A stretch of 64,000 nt of DNA from Chitinophagales bacterium (GCA_026936105.1 JAIXKI010000003.1:76688-140687); one strand, 5' to 3'. Positions 16,465 to 26,331 are shown, counted from the stretch's first letter. Notes: generated by a model from the sequence alone, not told the origin. Numbers and translations: made by a program.

Positions 16465-17907
16465 ATGAGCCGGAATAAAAAGAACAGCAATATCAGCCGC
16501 CGCAAATTCATCCGCAATGCTGCCATAGTGGGCGGAAGTTATTTTATTGTGCCCAGGCATGTGTTGGGAAGAGGATTCATTGCACCGAGTGATAAACTCA
16601 ATATAGCCGGTATCGGCGCCGGCGGTAAAGGTGAAGATGATCTTGCCCAGTTTTCTAAAAGCCCTAACGTGAACATTGTGGCGCTTTGCGATGTGGATGA
16701 CAGGCAGTCCGTAAAATCAAGACAGCGTTTTCCCAAAGCAAAATATTATAAAGATTTCCGTGAGATGCTGGGAAAAGAGAAGAACAATATTGATGCCTGC
16801 TCCATTTCCACTCCAGACAATACTCATGCTGTGGCTACACTGGCTGCCATGCAATTAGGCAAGCATGTTTATACGCAAAAACCATTGACGCACGATATTT
16901 ACGAATCGAGGATTCTGGCACAGGCTGCAAAAAAATATAAAGTGATCACACAGATGGGCAACCAGGGCGGATCGGGCGATGGCGTGAGAAAGACCAAAGA
17001 GATGATAGATGCGGGAATGATCGGCGATGTGAAGTCTGTTCAGTGCTGGACCAACAGGCCTGTCTGGCCGCAGGGAATACCTACGCCTACAGGGAAATTC
17101 GACATCCCTTCCGAGTTGAACTGGGATCTGTGGATAGGCCCCGCAAAAATGATTGATTACAATCCGGCATATCTACCTTTTAACTGGAGAGGATGGTGGG
17201 CTTTCGGTACCGGTGCATTAGGAGACATGGCTTGCCATATAATGGATCCGGCATTCCGTTGCCTGCCGATAGATTACCCGAATGAAGTGGAATGCAGCAT
17301 TGCCACGATCTGGAGAGCCATGTGGGATGACACCATGAACCCTGACAGTTGTCCCCCTTCCTCTATCATTCATCTGAATTACCCGAGAAAAGACGGGAAA
17401 GGAAATATAAAAGTTTCCTGGTATGATGGAGGTTTGCTTCCAGAGCGGCCCGATGAATTGAAGCCGGGTGAGGCTTTTGGAAATTGGGATGGCGGCTTGT
17501 TGTTCATAGGCGACAAAGGAAAGTTATTGGTTGATTGTTATGGAGCCAACCCAAGGTTGTTACCGACTATACTGATGAAGGAAAAAACCATGCCTCCCGA
17601 AACGATAAAGAGAGTTCCTGAAGGCCATTACCTGCAATGGGTGAATGCATGCATTGCCGGTTACGGAAAAGGAGAAACCAGCTCGCCTTTTGAATATGCA
17701 GGGCCTTTTGCCGAAAGCATATTGATGGGTAATCTTGCCATCCGCAGCTATATGATGAGAAATCCAAAAGGAAAAGGATGGGATGATAAATATCTTGGCC
17801 GCAAAAAATTGTTGTGGGATGCAAAGAACATGAAGATCACCAATTTTGATGAAGCCAATGAGTTTGTCAGAAGGAATTACAGGGAGGGATGGACTTTGAC
17901 TTTATAG
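16465..17907 (+). CDS. Gfo/Idh/MocA family oxidoreductase with Tat signal
   Basis: This 480-residue NAD(P)-dependent dehydrogenase-like protein starts with a twin-arginine signal, NISRRKFIRNAAIVGG (Arg12-Arg13), so it is predicted to be exported folded. The Rossmann domain follows: LNIAGIGAGGKGEDDL (about 44-59) and ACSISTPDNTHAVATLAAMQLGKHVYTQKPL, with the conserved KP dinucleotide-sugar contact. The C-terminal domain contains GTGALGDMACHIMDPAFRCL with the usual substrate-side histidine. Such periplasmic family members act on sugars or inositol derivatives; the substrate is unknown. It is divergent from the CsaA-like gene. Confidence 0.93.
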   Translation: MSRNKKNSNISRRKFIRNAAIVGGSYFIVPRHVLGRGFIAPSDKLNIAGIGAGGKGEDDLAQFSKSPNVNIVALCDVDDRQSVKSRQRFPKAKYYKDFREMLGKEKNNIDACSISTPDNTHAVATLAAMQLGKHVYTQKPLTHDIYESRILAQAAKKYKVITQMGNQGGSGDGVRKTKEMIDAGMIGDVKSVQCWTNRPVWPQGIPTPTGKFDIPSELNWDLWIGPAKMIDYNPAYLPFNWRGWWAFGTGALGDMACHIMDPAFRCLPIDYPNEVECSIATIWRAMWDDTMNPDSCPPSSIIHLNYPRKDGKGNIKVSWYDGGLLPERPDELKPGEAFGNWDGGLLFIGDKGKLLVDCYGANPRLLPTILMKEKTMPPETIKRVPEGHYLQWVNACIAGYGKGETSSPFEYAGPFAESILMGNLAIRSYMMRNPKGKGWDDKYLGRKKLLWDAKNMKITNFDEANEFVRRNYREGWTLTL

Positions 17908-17922
17908 ATCAAATGAAAGTGA

Positions 17923-18789
17923 TCAGTCCAGAAGTTTGCTCAGGTCTTTAAGTTCATTCTTTTTCAATTCATCTTTTTCTTCACTGAAGCATTTGCTGAA
18001 TTCATCCAGCAGTTGCTGAATGATCTTTTTATTTTTCAGAGGCTTGAAATAAGACCCGGTGGGAGGAACCGCTATTCTTTTGAAATAACCTTCCACGTCC
18101 TGATGGGTGAATACCTGCCCGGAAGTGGGATCAACAAAAAATTCGATCTTGTTGATCGGGTTGGGGAGTGATTCATCAGAATATCCCGGTTTGAAATAAG
18201 CCAGAATAAATTGTTTGGGAATATTGACCGCTTTTACAGGAATGTCGAGCAGTTCACATAATACAAGGTACAGGATTCCATTGCTGATCTGGTTACCGCG
18301 TTTTGCTTCCAGCACTTTATGGATCAGAAAATCTCCGGTCTCCTGGTAGTTGGTTTCATTTCCTTTCAATCCGTAATAACTGTATAAAATGCTGGTTACA
18401 ATATTCACCTGTTCCAGCGGAGTGAGGTAGTTATTCAACTCAAGCCAGATGTTTCTCCGCACTTTTTCGATCTCCTGCATGACGGAAGTGGTGGACAAAT
18501 CGGGATAAAGAAATTTACCTACCAGTAATGCACCCAGCATCAGGTCGTGATGGCCCGATACACTCCATTGACGAAATTCCTCGGTAAGATCCCTGTAATG
18601 CAGTTTATGGATGAGCAGTTCGATGCGATGCTGTACTTCCAGATTGGGGGTGGTTTCCCAAAGGTTTTCCAGGTTAGGAATCACAGGCATTCCATAGTCA
18701 ACAATTTTTTGAGTGACGGCGTCAAAGACTTCTTCATCAGGGTCGTCAATCAAATGAAAGAGGGCTGTTAATTCTTTATTTGTTTCCAT
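17923..18789 (-). CDS. Transglutaminase-like (SirB1/Transglut_core2) protein
   Basis: This 288-residue cytosolic protein matches the SirB1-type Transglut_core2 family. The N-terminus (1-70) has a HEAT-like start (LFHLIDDPDEEVFDAVTQKI). The core contains GNQISNGILYLVLCELLDIPVKAVNIPKQFILAYF and FFVDPTSGQVFTHQDV. In place of the canonical Cys-His-Asp triad the region lacks an obvious catalytic Cys in the GxPxxxS position (it reads NQISNG), so it may be non-catalytic. Biochemical function is unknown in most bacteria. Confidence 0.82.
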   Translation of the reverse strand: METNKELTALFHLIDDPDEEVFDAVTQKIVDYGMPVIPNLENLWETTPNLEVQHRIELLIHKLHYRDLTEEFRQWSVSGHHDLMLGALLVGKFLYPDLSTTSVMQEIEKVRRNIWLELNNYLTPLEQVNIVTSILYSYYGLKGNETNYQETGDFLIHKVLEAKRGNQISNGILYLVLCELLDIPVKAVNIPKQFILAYFKPGYSDESLPNPINKIEFFVDPTSGQVFTHQDVEGYFKRIAVPPTGSYFKPLKNKKIIQQLLDEFSKCFSEEKDELKKNELKDLSKLLD

Positions 18790-18897
18790 GGTGGCGGTAA
18801 AGAGTTCGGTAAATTTCAGCCGTTGTGCTCAAAGGGCTTCGTTAAAATTTTCCACAGATGGGGAAAGGTATTCATGTGTGAAATCATATTGATATCA

Positions 18898-19839
18898 TCA
18901 TTGGGAGGATGATGATTTTACTTTTTTTCTTTTGATCCTGATGGTTGCGTTTTTTTGAAGATTGCTTGACAAACGAGATTCATATCTCTTTTTTCCGTCA
19001 TCAATGATCATCAATGCCGTGTTGGGCGGAATGGATCCGAGGTTGTCTGCAAACATGGTCAGTTCATTTACTTCTCTTGTACTGTCCAGTACAAAATCGA
19101 AGTGGACCGCACGGGTACTCAACATCTGATGAAAAGCAATGAGTTTGTTGTTATAAAAAATAGAAATGGAATCTCCATCCACTTCACCATTATCATAAAA
19201 ATCCACTTTCAAAGAATCTGATCCTACTTCAATTTCATTGACGATCTCATTTTCTCGTTCGGTATATTCTTTTTCAATTACATAGTTGATCACTTTTCTC
19301 GGAATAATATTTACGGCCACTGCCGTATCAGTAAAAGAGGGCTTCCAGACCTGGAAAGTTTCTTTGTATTCGCGGATAGATCTCAATACTGAATCTTCCT
19401 TACTGATGTCTGCATTCAATCTTAAATTGAAATTGATATCGGCACAGGTGTACTTGTATTGAGGAAGGCTCACAAAAGCACCTTTAAGATTCGAACCTGC
19501 TTTGGCTACCATCAATGTGGCACGAAGATTCATGATGCAAAAAACTTCCAGATCAGAAGTGGAGGCATGATAGGGGATGGGGATCTCATACAGATTCAGT
19601 TCCCTGGTGGCTGTGTTATAATTCCCTTTCACCTGCAGACTGCGGTAAGTGTTTTTAAAATAGTAATTAAGAACACCTTTTACAAATCCTTTATCCTGGT
19701 TTAAAATAAGCTCTACCAGATAATTGTTTGCGGAGCCGGAGGTTTTCACATTGGCAAAGCCATACCAATATCCGAAAACGCTCTGTGCATTGACACATAG
19801 AGAAATGTGCAGGAAGATAATTATCAGGGTTCTTTTCAT
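18898..19839 (-). CDS. Secreted protein of unknown function, paralog A (DFYDNGxVDGDS domain)
   Basis: This 313-residue protein has a signal peptide (1-18, LHISLCVNAQS). The N-terminal beta-rich part starts GYWYGFANV and ends near residue 150. The C-terminal about 95-residue domain (about 209-303) opens with VDFYDNGEVDGDSISIFYNN, an acidic loop resembling a calcium-binding motif, and contains ADNLGSIPPNTALMII. The protein ends with a Lys/Ser-rich tail. The same layout occurs in the gene at 23963-24754, so the two are paralogs separated by smpB, accD and an S9 peptidase. Not recognised; function unknown. Confidence 0.8.
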   Translation of the reverse strand: MKRTLIIIFLHISLCVNAQSVFGYWYGFANVKTSGSANNYLVELILNQDKGFVKGVLNYYFKNTYRSLQVKGNYNTATRELNLYEIPIPYHASTSDLEVFCIMNLRATLMVAKAGSNLKGAFVSLPQYKYTCADINFNLRLNADISKEDSVLRSIREYKETFQVWKPSFTDTAVAVNIIPRKVINYVIEKEYTERENEIVNEIEVGSDSLKVDFYDNGEVDGDSISIFYNNKLIAFHQMLSTRAVHFDFVLDSTREVNELTMFADNLGSIPPNTALMIIDDGKKRYESRLSSNLQKNATIRIKRKKVKSSSSQ

Positions 19840-19886
19840 TCCGGTTTGGCTTCTGTCTGCAAGATAATAACGATCTTCCGGCCTTC

Positions 19887-20324
19887 TTATTTCAGGTGTC
19901 TTTTCATTTCACGTTCCATTTCCTTTTGCCTGATGCTTTGTCTTTTGTCATGCAGTTTTTTCCCTTTGGCCAGACCGATCTCAATTTTGGCAATATTTTT
20001 TTCATTGAAAAAGATTCGCAGGGGTATCAGCGTATAACCTTTTTCTTTCAGCTTTGACTCGATCTTTCGTATCTCTTTTTTTTGTAAAAGAAGTTTTCTG
20101 TCACGGGTCGGTTCATGATTGTTGGCAGTGCCATGAGCATATTCGGCGATATGCAGTTGTTTGAGCCAGATCTCTCCTTTATGAATGAGGCAATAGCTGT
20201 CTGCAAAACTCGCTTTGCCTTCTCTGAGCGATTTCACTTCTGTTCCAGTCAAAACCATTCCTGCCACATATTTACTGTCTATGAGATATTCAAAAAAGGC
20301 CTGTCTGTTTTTTAGCTCTGCCAT
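19887..20324 (-). CDS. smpB: SsrA-binding protein
   Basis: This 145-residue protein binds tmRNA and helps it enter stalled ribosomes for trans-translation. Conserved sequence: NRQAFFEYLIDSKYVAGMVL, GTEVKSLREGKASFADSY, HIAEYAHGT(A)NNHEPTRDRKLLL and the C-terminal LIPLRIFFNEKNIAKIEIGLAKGKKLHDKR. Length is usual. The tmRNA gene is not in the window. It is on the same strand as accD and the paralog A gene. Confidence 0.97.
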   Translation of the reverse strand: MAELKNRQAFFEYLIDSKYVAGMVLTGTEVKSLREGKASFADSYCLIHKGEIWLKQLHIAEYAHGTANNHEPTRDRKLLLQKKEIRKIESKLKEKGYTLIPLRIFFNEKNIAKIEIGLAKGKKLHDKRQSIRQKEMEREMKRHLK

Positions 20325-20383
20325 TAATGAAGATAATAGGCAAAAATACCTTTAGAAATTCAATTGATGAATGTAATGAGGAA

Positions 20384-21298
20384 TTAATCCCTGAAAAGTG
20401 TAAGTACTATAGCCAGTTTTTCTTTCAGCTCTTTACGGGATACAATGAAGTCCAGGAAACCATGTTCCAGTATGAATTCACTTCTTTGGAAACCTTCGGG
20501 CAGGTCTTTTTTAATGGTTTCTTTGATCACTCTGGGGCCGGCAAATCCGATCAATGCACCGGGTTCTGCAATATTCAGATCGCCCAGCATACCGAAGGAA
20601 GCTGAAATTCCTCCGAAAGTAGGATCGGTAAGAAGAGAGATATAAGGAATTTTTGCATCACTAAGTTGAGAAAGTTTACCACTGGTCTTGGCCAGTTGCA
20701 TCAATGAGAATGCGCTTTCCATCATCCGTGCACCTCCGCTTTTACTGATGACCAGAAAAGGAAATTTGTGCTGGATGCAATAGTCAATTGCTCTTGAAAA
20801 TTTCTCTCCCATCACACTTCCTAAAGAACCGCCGATGAATTCAAAATCCATGCAGGCAATGACAATATTGTTCCCTTTTAATTTTCCTACAGCTACCCGC
20901 ATGGAATCTTTCAGGTCTGTTTTACTCCATATTTCTTCCAGTCTTTTCTGATAGGGTTTCAGGTCGGTGAATCCCAAAAAATCTTTACTCCTGATGTTAT
21001 CGAACAGTTCGATGAACAAATTGTCATCAAAAAGAATCTCGTAATATTCTGCGCTGTTGATCCGGTGATGATAGCCGCATTTTGGACATACGAAAAGGTT
21101 CTCTTTCAGGTCTGCTATCGTGCAAATAAAATTGCATTGAGGACATTTTGCCCACAATCCTTCCGGAGCTTCTTTCTTTTCTGAAGTCTTGGTACTGATC
21201 CCTTTTTTGATCCGTCTGAACCAGCTTGATTTTGATTCTTCGGTCTTTCCTTCTTCACCCGCCAGATTCGCATCAAAATCCTCAAATTGCTTAGCCAT
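20384..21298 (-). CDS. accD: Acetyl-CoA carboxylase carboxyltransferase subunit beta
   Basis: This 304-residue cytosolic subunit transfers CO2 from carboxybiotin to acetyl-CoA, the first committed step of fatty-acid synthesis, as part of an alpha2beta2 complex with AccA. A zinc ribbon is present: [23 protein letters not shown] (two CPxC pairs). The crotonase-like core contains [23 protein letters not shown] and [19 protein letters not shown] chose the ATG at 21298 because the alternative ATG at 21316 lies inside the -7 box TATATTTG. An acidic N-terminal leader (about 30 residues) precedes the ribbon. Confidence 0.96.
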   Translation of the reverse strand: MAKQFEDFDANLAGEEGKTEESKSSWFRRIKKGISTKTSEKKEAPEGLWAKCPQCNFICTIADLKENLFVCPKCGYHHRINSAEYYEILFDDNLFIELFDNIRSKDFLGFTDLKPYQKRLEEIWSKTDLKDSMRVAVGKLKGNNIVIACMDFEFIGGSLGSVMGEKFSRAIDYCIQHKFPFLVISKSGGARMMESAFSLMQLAKTSGKLSQLSDAKIPYISLLTDPTFGGISASFGMLGDLNIAEPGALIGFAGPRVIKETIKKDLPEGFQRSEFILEHGFLDFIVSRKELKEKLAIVLTLFRD

Positions 21299-21315
21299 AC
21301 TCAGTTGTTGAATCA

Positions 21316-21323
21316 CAAATATA
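21316..21323 (-). promoter_or_regulatory. -7 box of accD
   Basis: On the minus strand TATATTTG matches TAnnTTTG exactly and lies 17 bases upstream of the ATG at 21298. The expected mRNA start is near 21310, which rules out an ATG at 21316. Confidence 0.45.
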
Positions 21324-21405
21324 GGGAAGTTGTGAAAAGCTTATAATCAGCTTCTTTTGCAAGCTAAACTTCCCTATGAAACATTGATCATTAAAGTTAT
21401 AAAAG

Positions 21406-23874
21406 CTATTTCTTCAATTGTGTTTCAAACAATTTGAATATCCTCTTATATTCATCTGTCCAGCTGCTGGGTTCTACAAAGCCATGGTCCTCCATTGGAA
21501 AAACGGCCAGCTCCCAGTTGTCTTTTCCCAATTCAATCAACCGCTGTGATAATTTCACCGCATCCTGAAAATGTACATTCACATCAACCATACCATGGCA
21601 GATCAAAAGATGATTTTTTAAACCTGATGCGAAATAGTAGGGTGAACTACGCCTGTAGGCAAGGCTGTCGTTATAGGGTTCATTTAAAATATTTGCTGTA
21701 TATCCGTGATTATAATTGGCCCAGTCGGTCACGGGCCTGAGTGCTGCGCCTGCCTTGAACACATCAGGTGTTGTAAATAATGCCATCAGGGTGAGGAAGC
21801 CTCCATAAGATCCGCCGTATAATCCAATATGTTTCGGATCTACTCCGAATGTTTTTACCAGATAATTGGCTCCGTCCACATTATCATCAAGATCTTTTCC
21901 ACCCATATGGCGGTAGATAGCAGTTCTCCAGTCCCTGCCATACCCGGCACTGCCGCGATAGTCTATATCCAAAACATAATAACCGTTATCGGCAAGCATA
22001 TTGTTAAACATGAATTCCCTGAAATAATCACTCCACCACTTATGTGCATTCTGCAGATAACCGGCACCATGTACAAAGAGCGCCGCCGGTTTCCCTTTGG
22101 CCGGTTTGGAAGGTTTATAAAGTCTGGCATAAACTTTTGCTCCATCTCTTGCCGTAAAGGTGATCACTTCCGGATCTCTCCACTTATAGGATTTGAATTC
22201 TTCGCTTTGTGCTTTGTCAGTGATCTGAACTGCTTTGCTTCCTGGTTTATTCTCCTGCAGGTAGAGTTCCCATGGTTTATTGGAATAAGAATAAAGTACG
22301 GCAAGCCACTTTTCATCAGGAGATACCGTTACATTGTTGGCACCGGTCATGGTGGTGATACGTTCTGCTTTTCCACCGCTAACCGGCAGCCGATAGAATT
22401 GCTTTTCACCGGGATGAACTTCATTGGTGGTGATGTAGAAATATTTTTTATCTTCTGAAAGCTGTGCCTTCTGTACTTCATATTTGCCTGAGGTCAAAGC
22501 TTTCTTTTCGCCGCTTACAACATTTACCGTGTATAAATGAGAGTACCCAGTCACTTCCGATTGATACCAGAAAGTGGTTTCATTGATCCAGCCTGTACTT
22601 GGGGAACCGAATCCAAACCCGAAGCCGCCGCTGGTTCCGGGGCCGCCTATCCATGCTTCATCTCTCTGGCGATCCAATAATTTTAAACTCTTGCTTGCAG
22701 TATCCCATAGCATCAACCAACGATCTTTATTATCCTGAGCACGGATATCAAGGACAGCGTAAGTCCCTTCGGGTGACCATAAAGGCAATGAAAACGTTAC
22801 AGTACGGTCCACAGGATTTTTGGATCTCTTCTCATACATCGTGGGATAATCTTTTAAATAATCAGGCAGGTCTTTGATCCCCGGGATCTGATCCACATTC
22901 ATTGAGAAAACCGAATCCATTACCCGGTCATAGATAAAAAATTTAGAAGAACTTTGAGGTGATCCCACTTTGGTCCGTCCCGGAATATCAACTGTATAAC
23001 CTGATTCGGTAACATAATTGGGAACTATCGTTGACTTTGCATTGGCAGGCTGATAAAATATCCTGTATCCCACAAATCTACCATCAGGGCTCAGGCTGAT
23101 ACCCTGCAGGTTCCCTTCACCGATATTGATCTTTCTGAGTTCTTCTCTTTTTGGTAAACTTTTATTGTAAGCTACCGAAGCTTCTCTTTTTTCTTTTCTC
23201 TCACGTAACACCTCAAAGTGTTCCATTTGATCTTTTGCCAGCCATCTTTCTTCCTGGTTCTCGCCTCTCTGGTTATTGAATGATTGATTACCGGAAATAC
23301 CGCCACGGGTTCCACCTCCTCTTTGAAAACCTCCTCCCGAAAAAGAGGAGGCTTCGGCTCCACCTTTCTGTAGATTGGTAAGTTGGATAGTTTCGCCGCT
23401 TGATATATCCCAGGCAAAAAGATTTTGATTGTGTGAGTACACGACCTTTTTACCGTTAAAAGAAAATTCCGGATTGGATTCCATGTCCGGTGTTTTGGTG
23501 ATCTGTCTGGTCACTCCGGTTTTCACATTGGTCATAAAGATGTCTCCATCCTTGCTGTACACAAATGCTGAGAGATCATTGTTCCATTTCAGGCTGAAAG
23601 GCATCAATATATTTTCCTTCTGCTCAATGGTGGCCTTTACCGGCGTTTTATTACCCAGCGTAATATAATAAAGCGAATCTGCCGGTGCTTTATCCGGGTT
23701 CCAGTTGAAATAAAGAAAATTTCCGTCTGCACTCCAGAATGGATTGGAAGGAGAGGAGCCGATCCATTTAGGATCACGCATGATCTTTTCAACAGTCAGC
23801 TTTCCCAATTTTTGCTGAGCAAAAGAATTGATGGAAAAAGCGATCAGAACAAGGATGATGATTCTTTTTAACAT
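21406..23874 (-). CDS. S9 family serine peptidase (prolyl oligopeptidase/DPP IV-like)
   Basis: This 822-residue secreted peptidase has a signal peptide (LKRIIILVLIAFSINSFAQQ), which fixes the ATG at 23874. An N-terminal beta-propeller (about 30-560) is followed by the alpha/beta hydrolase domain: nucleophile Ser in LYGGSYGGFLTL, Asp in HGMVDVNVHFQD and His in PMEDHGFVEP. The propeller carries a Gly/Arg/Asn-rich insertion (about residues 175-210, GGGFQRGGGTRGG) that looks disordered. The family cleaves dipeptides or oligopeptides after Pro or Ala and can serve nutrition. It is on the same strand as accD and sits between the two paralogous secreted proteins. Confidence 0.94.
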   Translation of the reverse strand: MLKRIIILVLIAFSINSFAQQKLGKLTVEKIMRDPKWIGSSPSNPFWSADGNFLYFNWNPDKAPADSLYYITLGNKTPVKATIEQKENILMPFSLKWNNDLSAFVYSKDGDIFMTNVKTGVTRQITKTPDMESNPEFSFNGKKVVYSHNQNLFAWDISSGETIQLTNLQKGGAEASSFSGGGFQRGGGTRGGISGNQSFNNQRGENQEERWLAKDQMEHFEVLRERKEKREASVAYNKSLPKREELRKINIGEGNLQGISLSPDGRFVGYRIFYQPANAKSTIVPNYVTESGYTVDIPGRTKVGSPQSSSKFFIYDRVMDSVFSMNVDQIPGIKDLPDYLKDYPTMYEKRSKNPVDRTVTFSLPLWSPEGTYAVLDIRAQDNKDRWLMLWDTASKSLKLLDRQRDEAWIGGPGTSGGFGFGFGSPSTGWINETTFWYQSEVTGYSHLYTVNVVSGEKKALTSGKYEVQKAQLSEDKKYFYITTNEVHPGEKQFYRLPVSGGKAERITTMTGANNVTVSPDEKWLAVLYSYSNKPWELYLQENKPGSKAVQITDKAQSEEFKSYKWRDPEVITFTARDGAKVYARLYKPSKPAKGKPAALFVHGAGYLQNAHKWWSDYFREFMFNNMLADNGYYVLDIDYRGSAGYGRDWRTAIYRHMGGKDLDDNVDGANYLVKTFGVDPKHIGLYGGSYGGFLTLMALFTTPDVFKAGAALRPVTDWANYNHGYTANILNEPYNDSLAYRRSSPYYFASGLKNHLLICHGMVDVNVHFQDAVKLSQRLIELGKDNWELAVFPMEDHGFVEPSSWTDEYKRIFKLFETQLKK

Positions 23875-23962
23875 GACAAAGGATTTAGGCCTTAAAAGTA
23901 TTGAGAAATACTTTTCGGTAATCACTTAATTTACCAGCGGTAATCCCTGATATTCAGAAAGC

Positions 23963-24754
23963 TTATTTATCACCTATTGCATCGGGGTCATAAACAAAGC
24001 GAACCATGGCGCTTTTTGTTTCGGTGGAAGTAAGATAAAGAAGATATCTTTTTTTTCCTGCGGTAATAATTAGTATGGCAGTGTTGGGAGGAATGCTTCC
24101 CAGGTTTTCTGCGATCATTTCCACTTCCTGAAATGTGTTGGCAGGATCTATCTTCAGGTACATGGTAATGGGCTTTGCGCTGAGCATTTGATGGGTCACC
24201 GCCACTTTTTTATTTACCAGTACAGTAACGGAATCACCGTCCACAATTCCGTTATCGTAGAAGTCTAAACGAATGGTTCCTGTATCCACTTTTATCTCAG
24301 GTATTTCCCTGAAGGCAGACTGAACTTCTCTGGAGAGAGAAATCGCACCACCCTGGCAATCTGCCAGGGTATTCTCTACATTGCCCGACCAGTTTCCGCT
24401 AAGCGTTTCTATTTCTCCGGTTTTATTGTAATGCAGTTCAAATTTTTTAATACAGATTACGCAGCGTACAGGGATATGGTAAGTTGTGATTGCCGTTTCC
24501 TGAAGGATGATCTTTTTTGAAGAAGGATCATAGCTCCCCGTAAATTTTTTCTTTACATAATTATTTATATCCTGGTAATGATAGGAGTCACCTGTTGCAT
24601 GAGTTCCTTTGATGTGAATTTGAAGTTCAATATTATTTTCCTGAAAACAACCGTTCAGAGTCAGCGTACCTTTCCAATAACCGTTCAGATTTTGGCTAAA
24701 TGCGTGACCGCACATACTCAGAAACAGAAATATGGCCGCAACTTTTAATTTCAC
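23963..24754 (-). CDS. Secreted protein of unknown function, paralog B (DFYDNGxVDGDS domain)
   Basis: This about 263-residue protein has a signal peptide ending SMCGHAFSQ. No ATG is suitably placed; it starts at a GTG (24754) or a TTG (24760). The N-terminal beta-rich domain begins LNGYWKGTLTLNG. The C-terminal domain carries LDFYDNGIVDGDSVTVLVNK and AENLGSIPPNTAILII, then KKRYLLYLTSTETKSAMVRF, closely matching paralog A at 18898-19839. It also has four or five extra Cys residues in the middle (RCVICIKKFE, DCQGG). Unknown function; probably envelope-associated or secreted. Confidence 0.78.
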   Translation of the reverse strand: MKLKVAAIFLFLSMCGHAFSQNLNGYWKGTLTLNGCFQENNIELQIHIKGTHATGDSYHYQDINNYVKKKFTGSYDPSSKKIILQETAITTYHIPVRCVICIKKFELHYNKTGEIETLSGNWSGNVENTLADCQGGAISLSREVQSAFREIPEIKVDTGTIRLDFYDNGIVDGDSVTVLVNKKVAVTHQMLSAKPITMYLKIDPANTFQEVEMIAENLGSIPPNTAILIITAGKKRYLLYLTSTETKSAMVRFVYDPDAIGDK

Positions 24755-24812
24755 CCTCAAAAGTTAGTGACAATTATAATTGCGAATTGTGAAAATTGAA
24801 TTAAATGGATAT

Positions 24813-25313
24813 TTAAAATGCTTTCTTAGAAAAAGTGTTTTCTTTCAGATAACCGTTAAAAGTGATCATCTGCCGGAAAATACCTGTTGCCCGGAGGGTG
24901 GCAAAGCCATTGGAAGAAACATGAAGTGATAAATGATAGTTCTCAGAAAGGTCTTTTGTATTGATGGTAACATTCCATCCGTTTTTTCCTGCCTTCCTGG
25001 TTTTGTAATCAAATTTTACCGAAGTGAAATTTATCCCTGCATCTTCAGGATCCATGGGTGCCTGATAGGCTCTGCCGAAATAGGGAAGATCAGCGATCAG
25101 TGAATCGGGTGTGACCTTAAGTTCATTATCGGGACTCAGGACAATATTTCTTCCTGACAGAGTGATCACATTCTGAGCAATGAAAATATACTGCCTGTTA
25201 TTTATCATTATTTTGATATCATTCCTTTTCTGTTGGGAAAAAGAAGCTACAGGTATGAAAGTACACAAAAGAAAAACCGGTAAGAACGATTTAAGTTTCA
25301 AAAAGAAATTCAT
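24813..25313 (-). CDS. DUF4251 domain-containing protein
   Basis: This about 166-residue protein has a signal peptide (FLKLKSFLPVFLLCTFIPVASFSQ) and a DUF4251 body: NNRQYIFIAQNVITLSGRNI, then PDSLIADLPYFGRAYQAP and FATLRATGIFRQMITFNG(Y)L. I chose the ATG at 25313 because upstream codons lengthen the protein before the signal peptide. DUF4251 proteins are common secreted or periplasmic proteins in Bacteroidota, of unknown role. It lies next to paralog B on the same strand, with a 58-base gap. Confidence 0.85.
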   Translation of the reverse strand: MNFFLKLKSFLPVFLLCTFIPVASFSQQKRNDIKIMINNRQYIFIAQNVITLSGRNIVLSPDNELKVTPDSLIADLPYFGRAYQAPMDPEDAGINFTSVKFDYKTRKAGKNGWNVTINTKDLSENYHLSLHVSSNGFATLRATGIFRQMITFNGYLKENTFSKKAF

Positions 25314-25607
25314 AATTAAGAATTTTCCAAGCAGATCCTTATGTTCAAACATTTGATAAGTTCAGGGGTTCCCGGATCATACTTTTTTAAGAAGAAATTT
25401 GTAGTACCGCAATTTTAAGGGATCCATGAAAACAAAAACGCCTCCCATATTATTTTTCGTTTGGATATTTACAAAATAGTGTGAATCAGCCAGGTATATT
25501 GATGTTATGGAGACCGGAATCTGTGAATCATGACCGATTACAATTTTATTGTTTTCTTTTCGTTAAAATGTAATCCAATATCTTTTTAAAACCAATAATT
25601 CGACTCT

Positions 25608-25859
25608 ATGAGCAAGCCACTGTACAACGATCAGGCATATATTGCCGAAGAGTTTCAATACATGGATGAACATAATGCGCAGGTTGCCCGGCTGGCATTT
25701 TTCAAGATCAACTCTTACAAATTGTCTCTTATCAAAGCTTCGTTTTGCACTACACGTGAAGAACTGGAAAGCCTTATCAAGAGTACTTTATTGAACTATG
25801 CTGAGCCGTCAGCGATACTCTCCGGTCTTGGCTTTTTTGATAATGAAATAGATAATTGA
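25608..25859 (+). CDS. Small hypothetical protein
   Basis: This 83-residue protein starts at an ATG after an A/T-rich leader. It is polar and probably helical (AEEFQYMDEHNAQVARLAFFKINSYKL), with no signal peptide or membrane segment. I recognise no domain. Its existence rests on length, an ordinary codon pattern and the lack of a competing ORF. It stands alone between the DUF4251 gene and the ROK locus. Confidence 0.5.
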   Translation: MSKPLYNDQAYIAEEFQYMDEHNAQVARLAFFKINSYKLSLIKASFCTTREELESLIKSTLLNYAEPSAILSGLGFFDNEIDN

Positions 25860-26331
25860 TTTTATTGCGTTTTCCTGATTCAGCACTTCCCGCTTTACGG
25901 ACGTATAAAAATTATTTACCGGCCAGTCCATATCTGATGTAAGGTATTACGGTTTGTACATGAATAATTCCTCTCTATTAAAGCAGCATATTCATGAATG
26001 CGATGGTCTAACCTGCAAGTGGGGCAGAGATTATAATATGACAGGTTGGAATTTCATTATTAATTTTTTGAGGGATTATCTAAAATTTTGTGCTGACTTT
26101 TATTCATATCCGGCCCAAAATGTATAAATGTATATTTTCCTAAGTATCCCTGAAGTTTGGTTAAGCCGGTAAAAATGGAGTAAAGTTGGGCTGCTTGTTT
26201 CTGCAAAGCTTTTGTTGATCAGTCTGTTAGTTATTAAACATTTTTTGAAGTTATACCCACTTTGTTAAAAAATAAAAGTTTTTATTAATTAAATAAATCC
26301 TCCTACTTTAGTACTCATTTAGGACTGTATT
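25860..26331. other. Intergenic region upstream of the ROK locus
   Basis: This 472-base stretch has no gene I can support. A 55-codon plus-strand ORF (25960-26127) has no recognisable features. The sequence is AT-rich with T-runs, and presumably holds the promoter and operator of the ROK regulator, but I cannot identify these. No palindrome of operator quality was seen. Confidence 0.4.

Noticed and set aside
25960-26127. 55-codon ORF in the gap before the ROK gene
   Set aside because: No recognisable features and an AT-rich setting; the gap more likely holds regulatory sequence.
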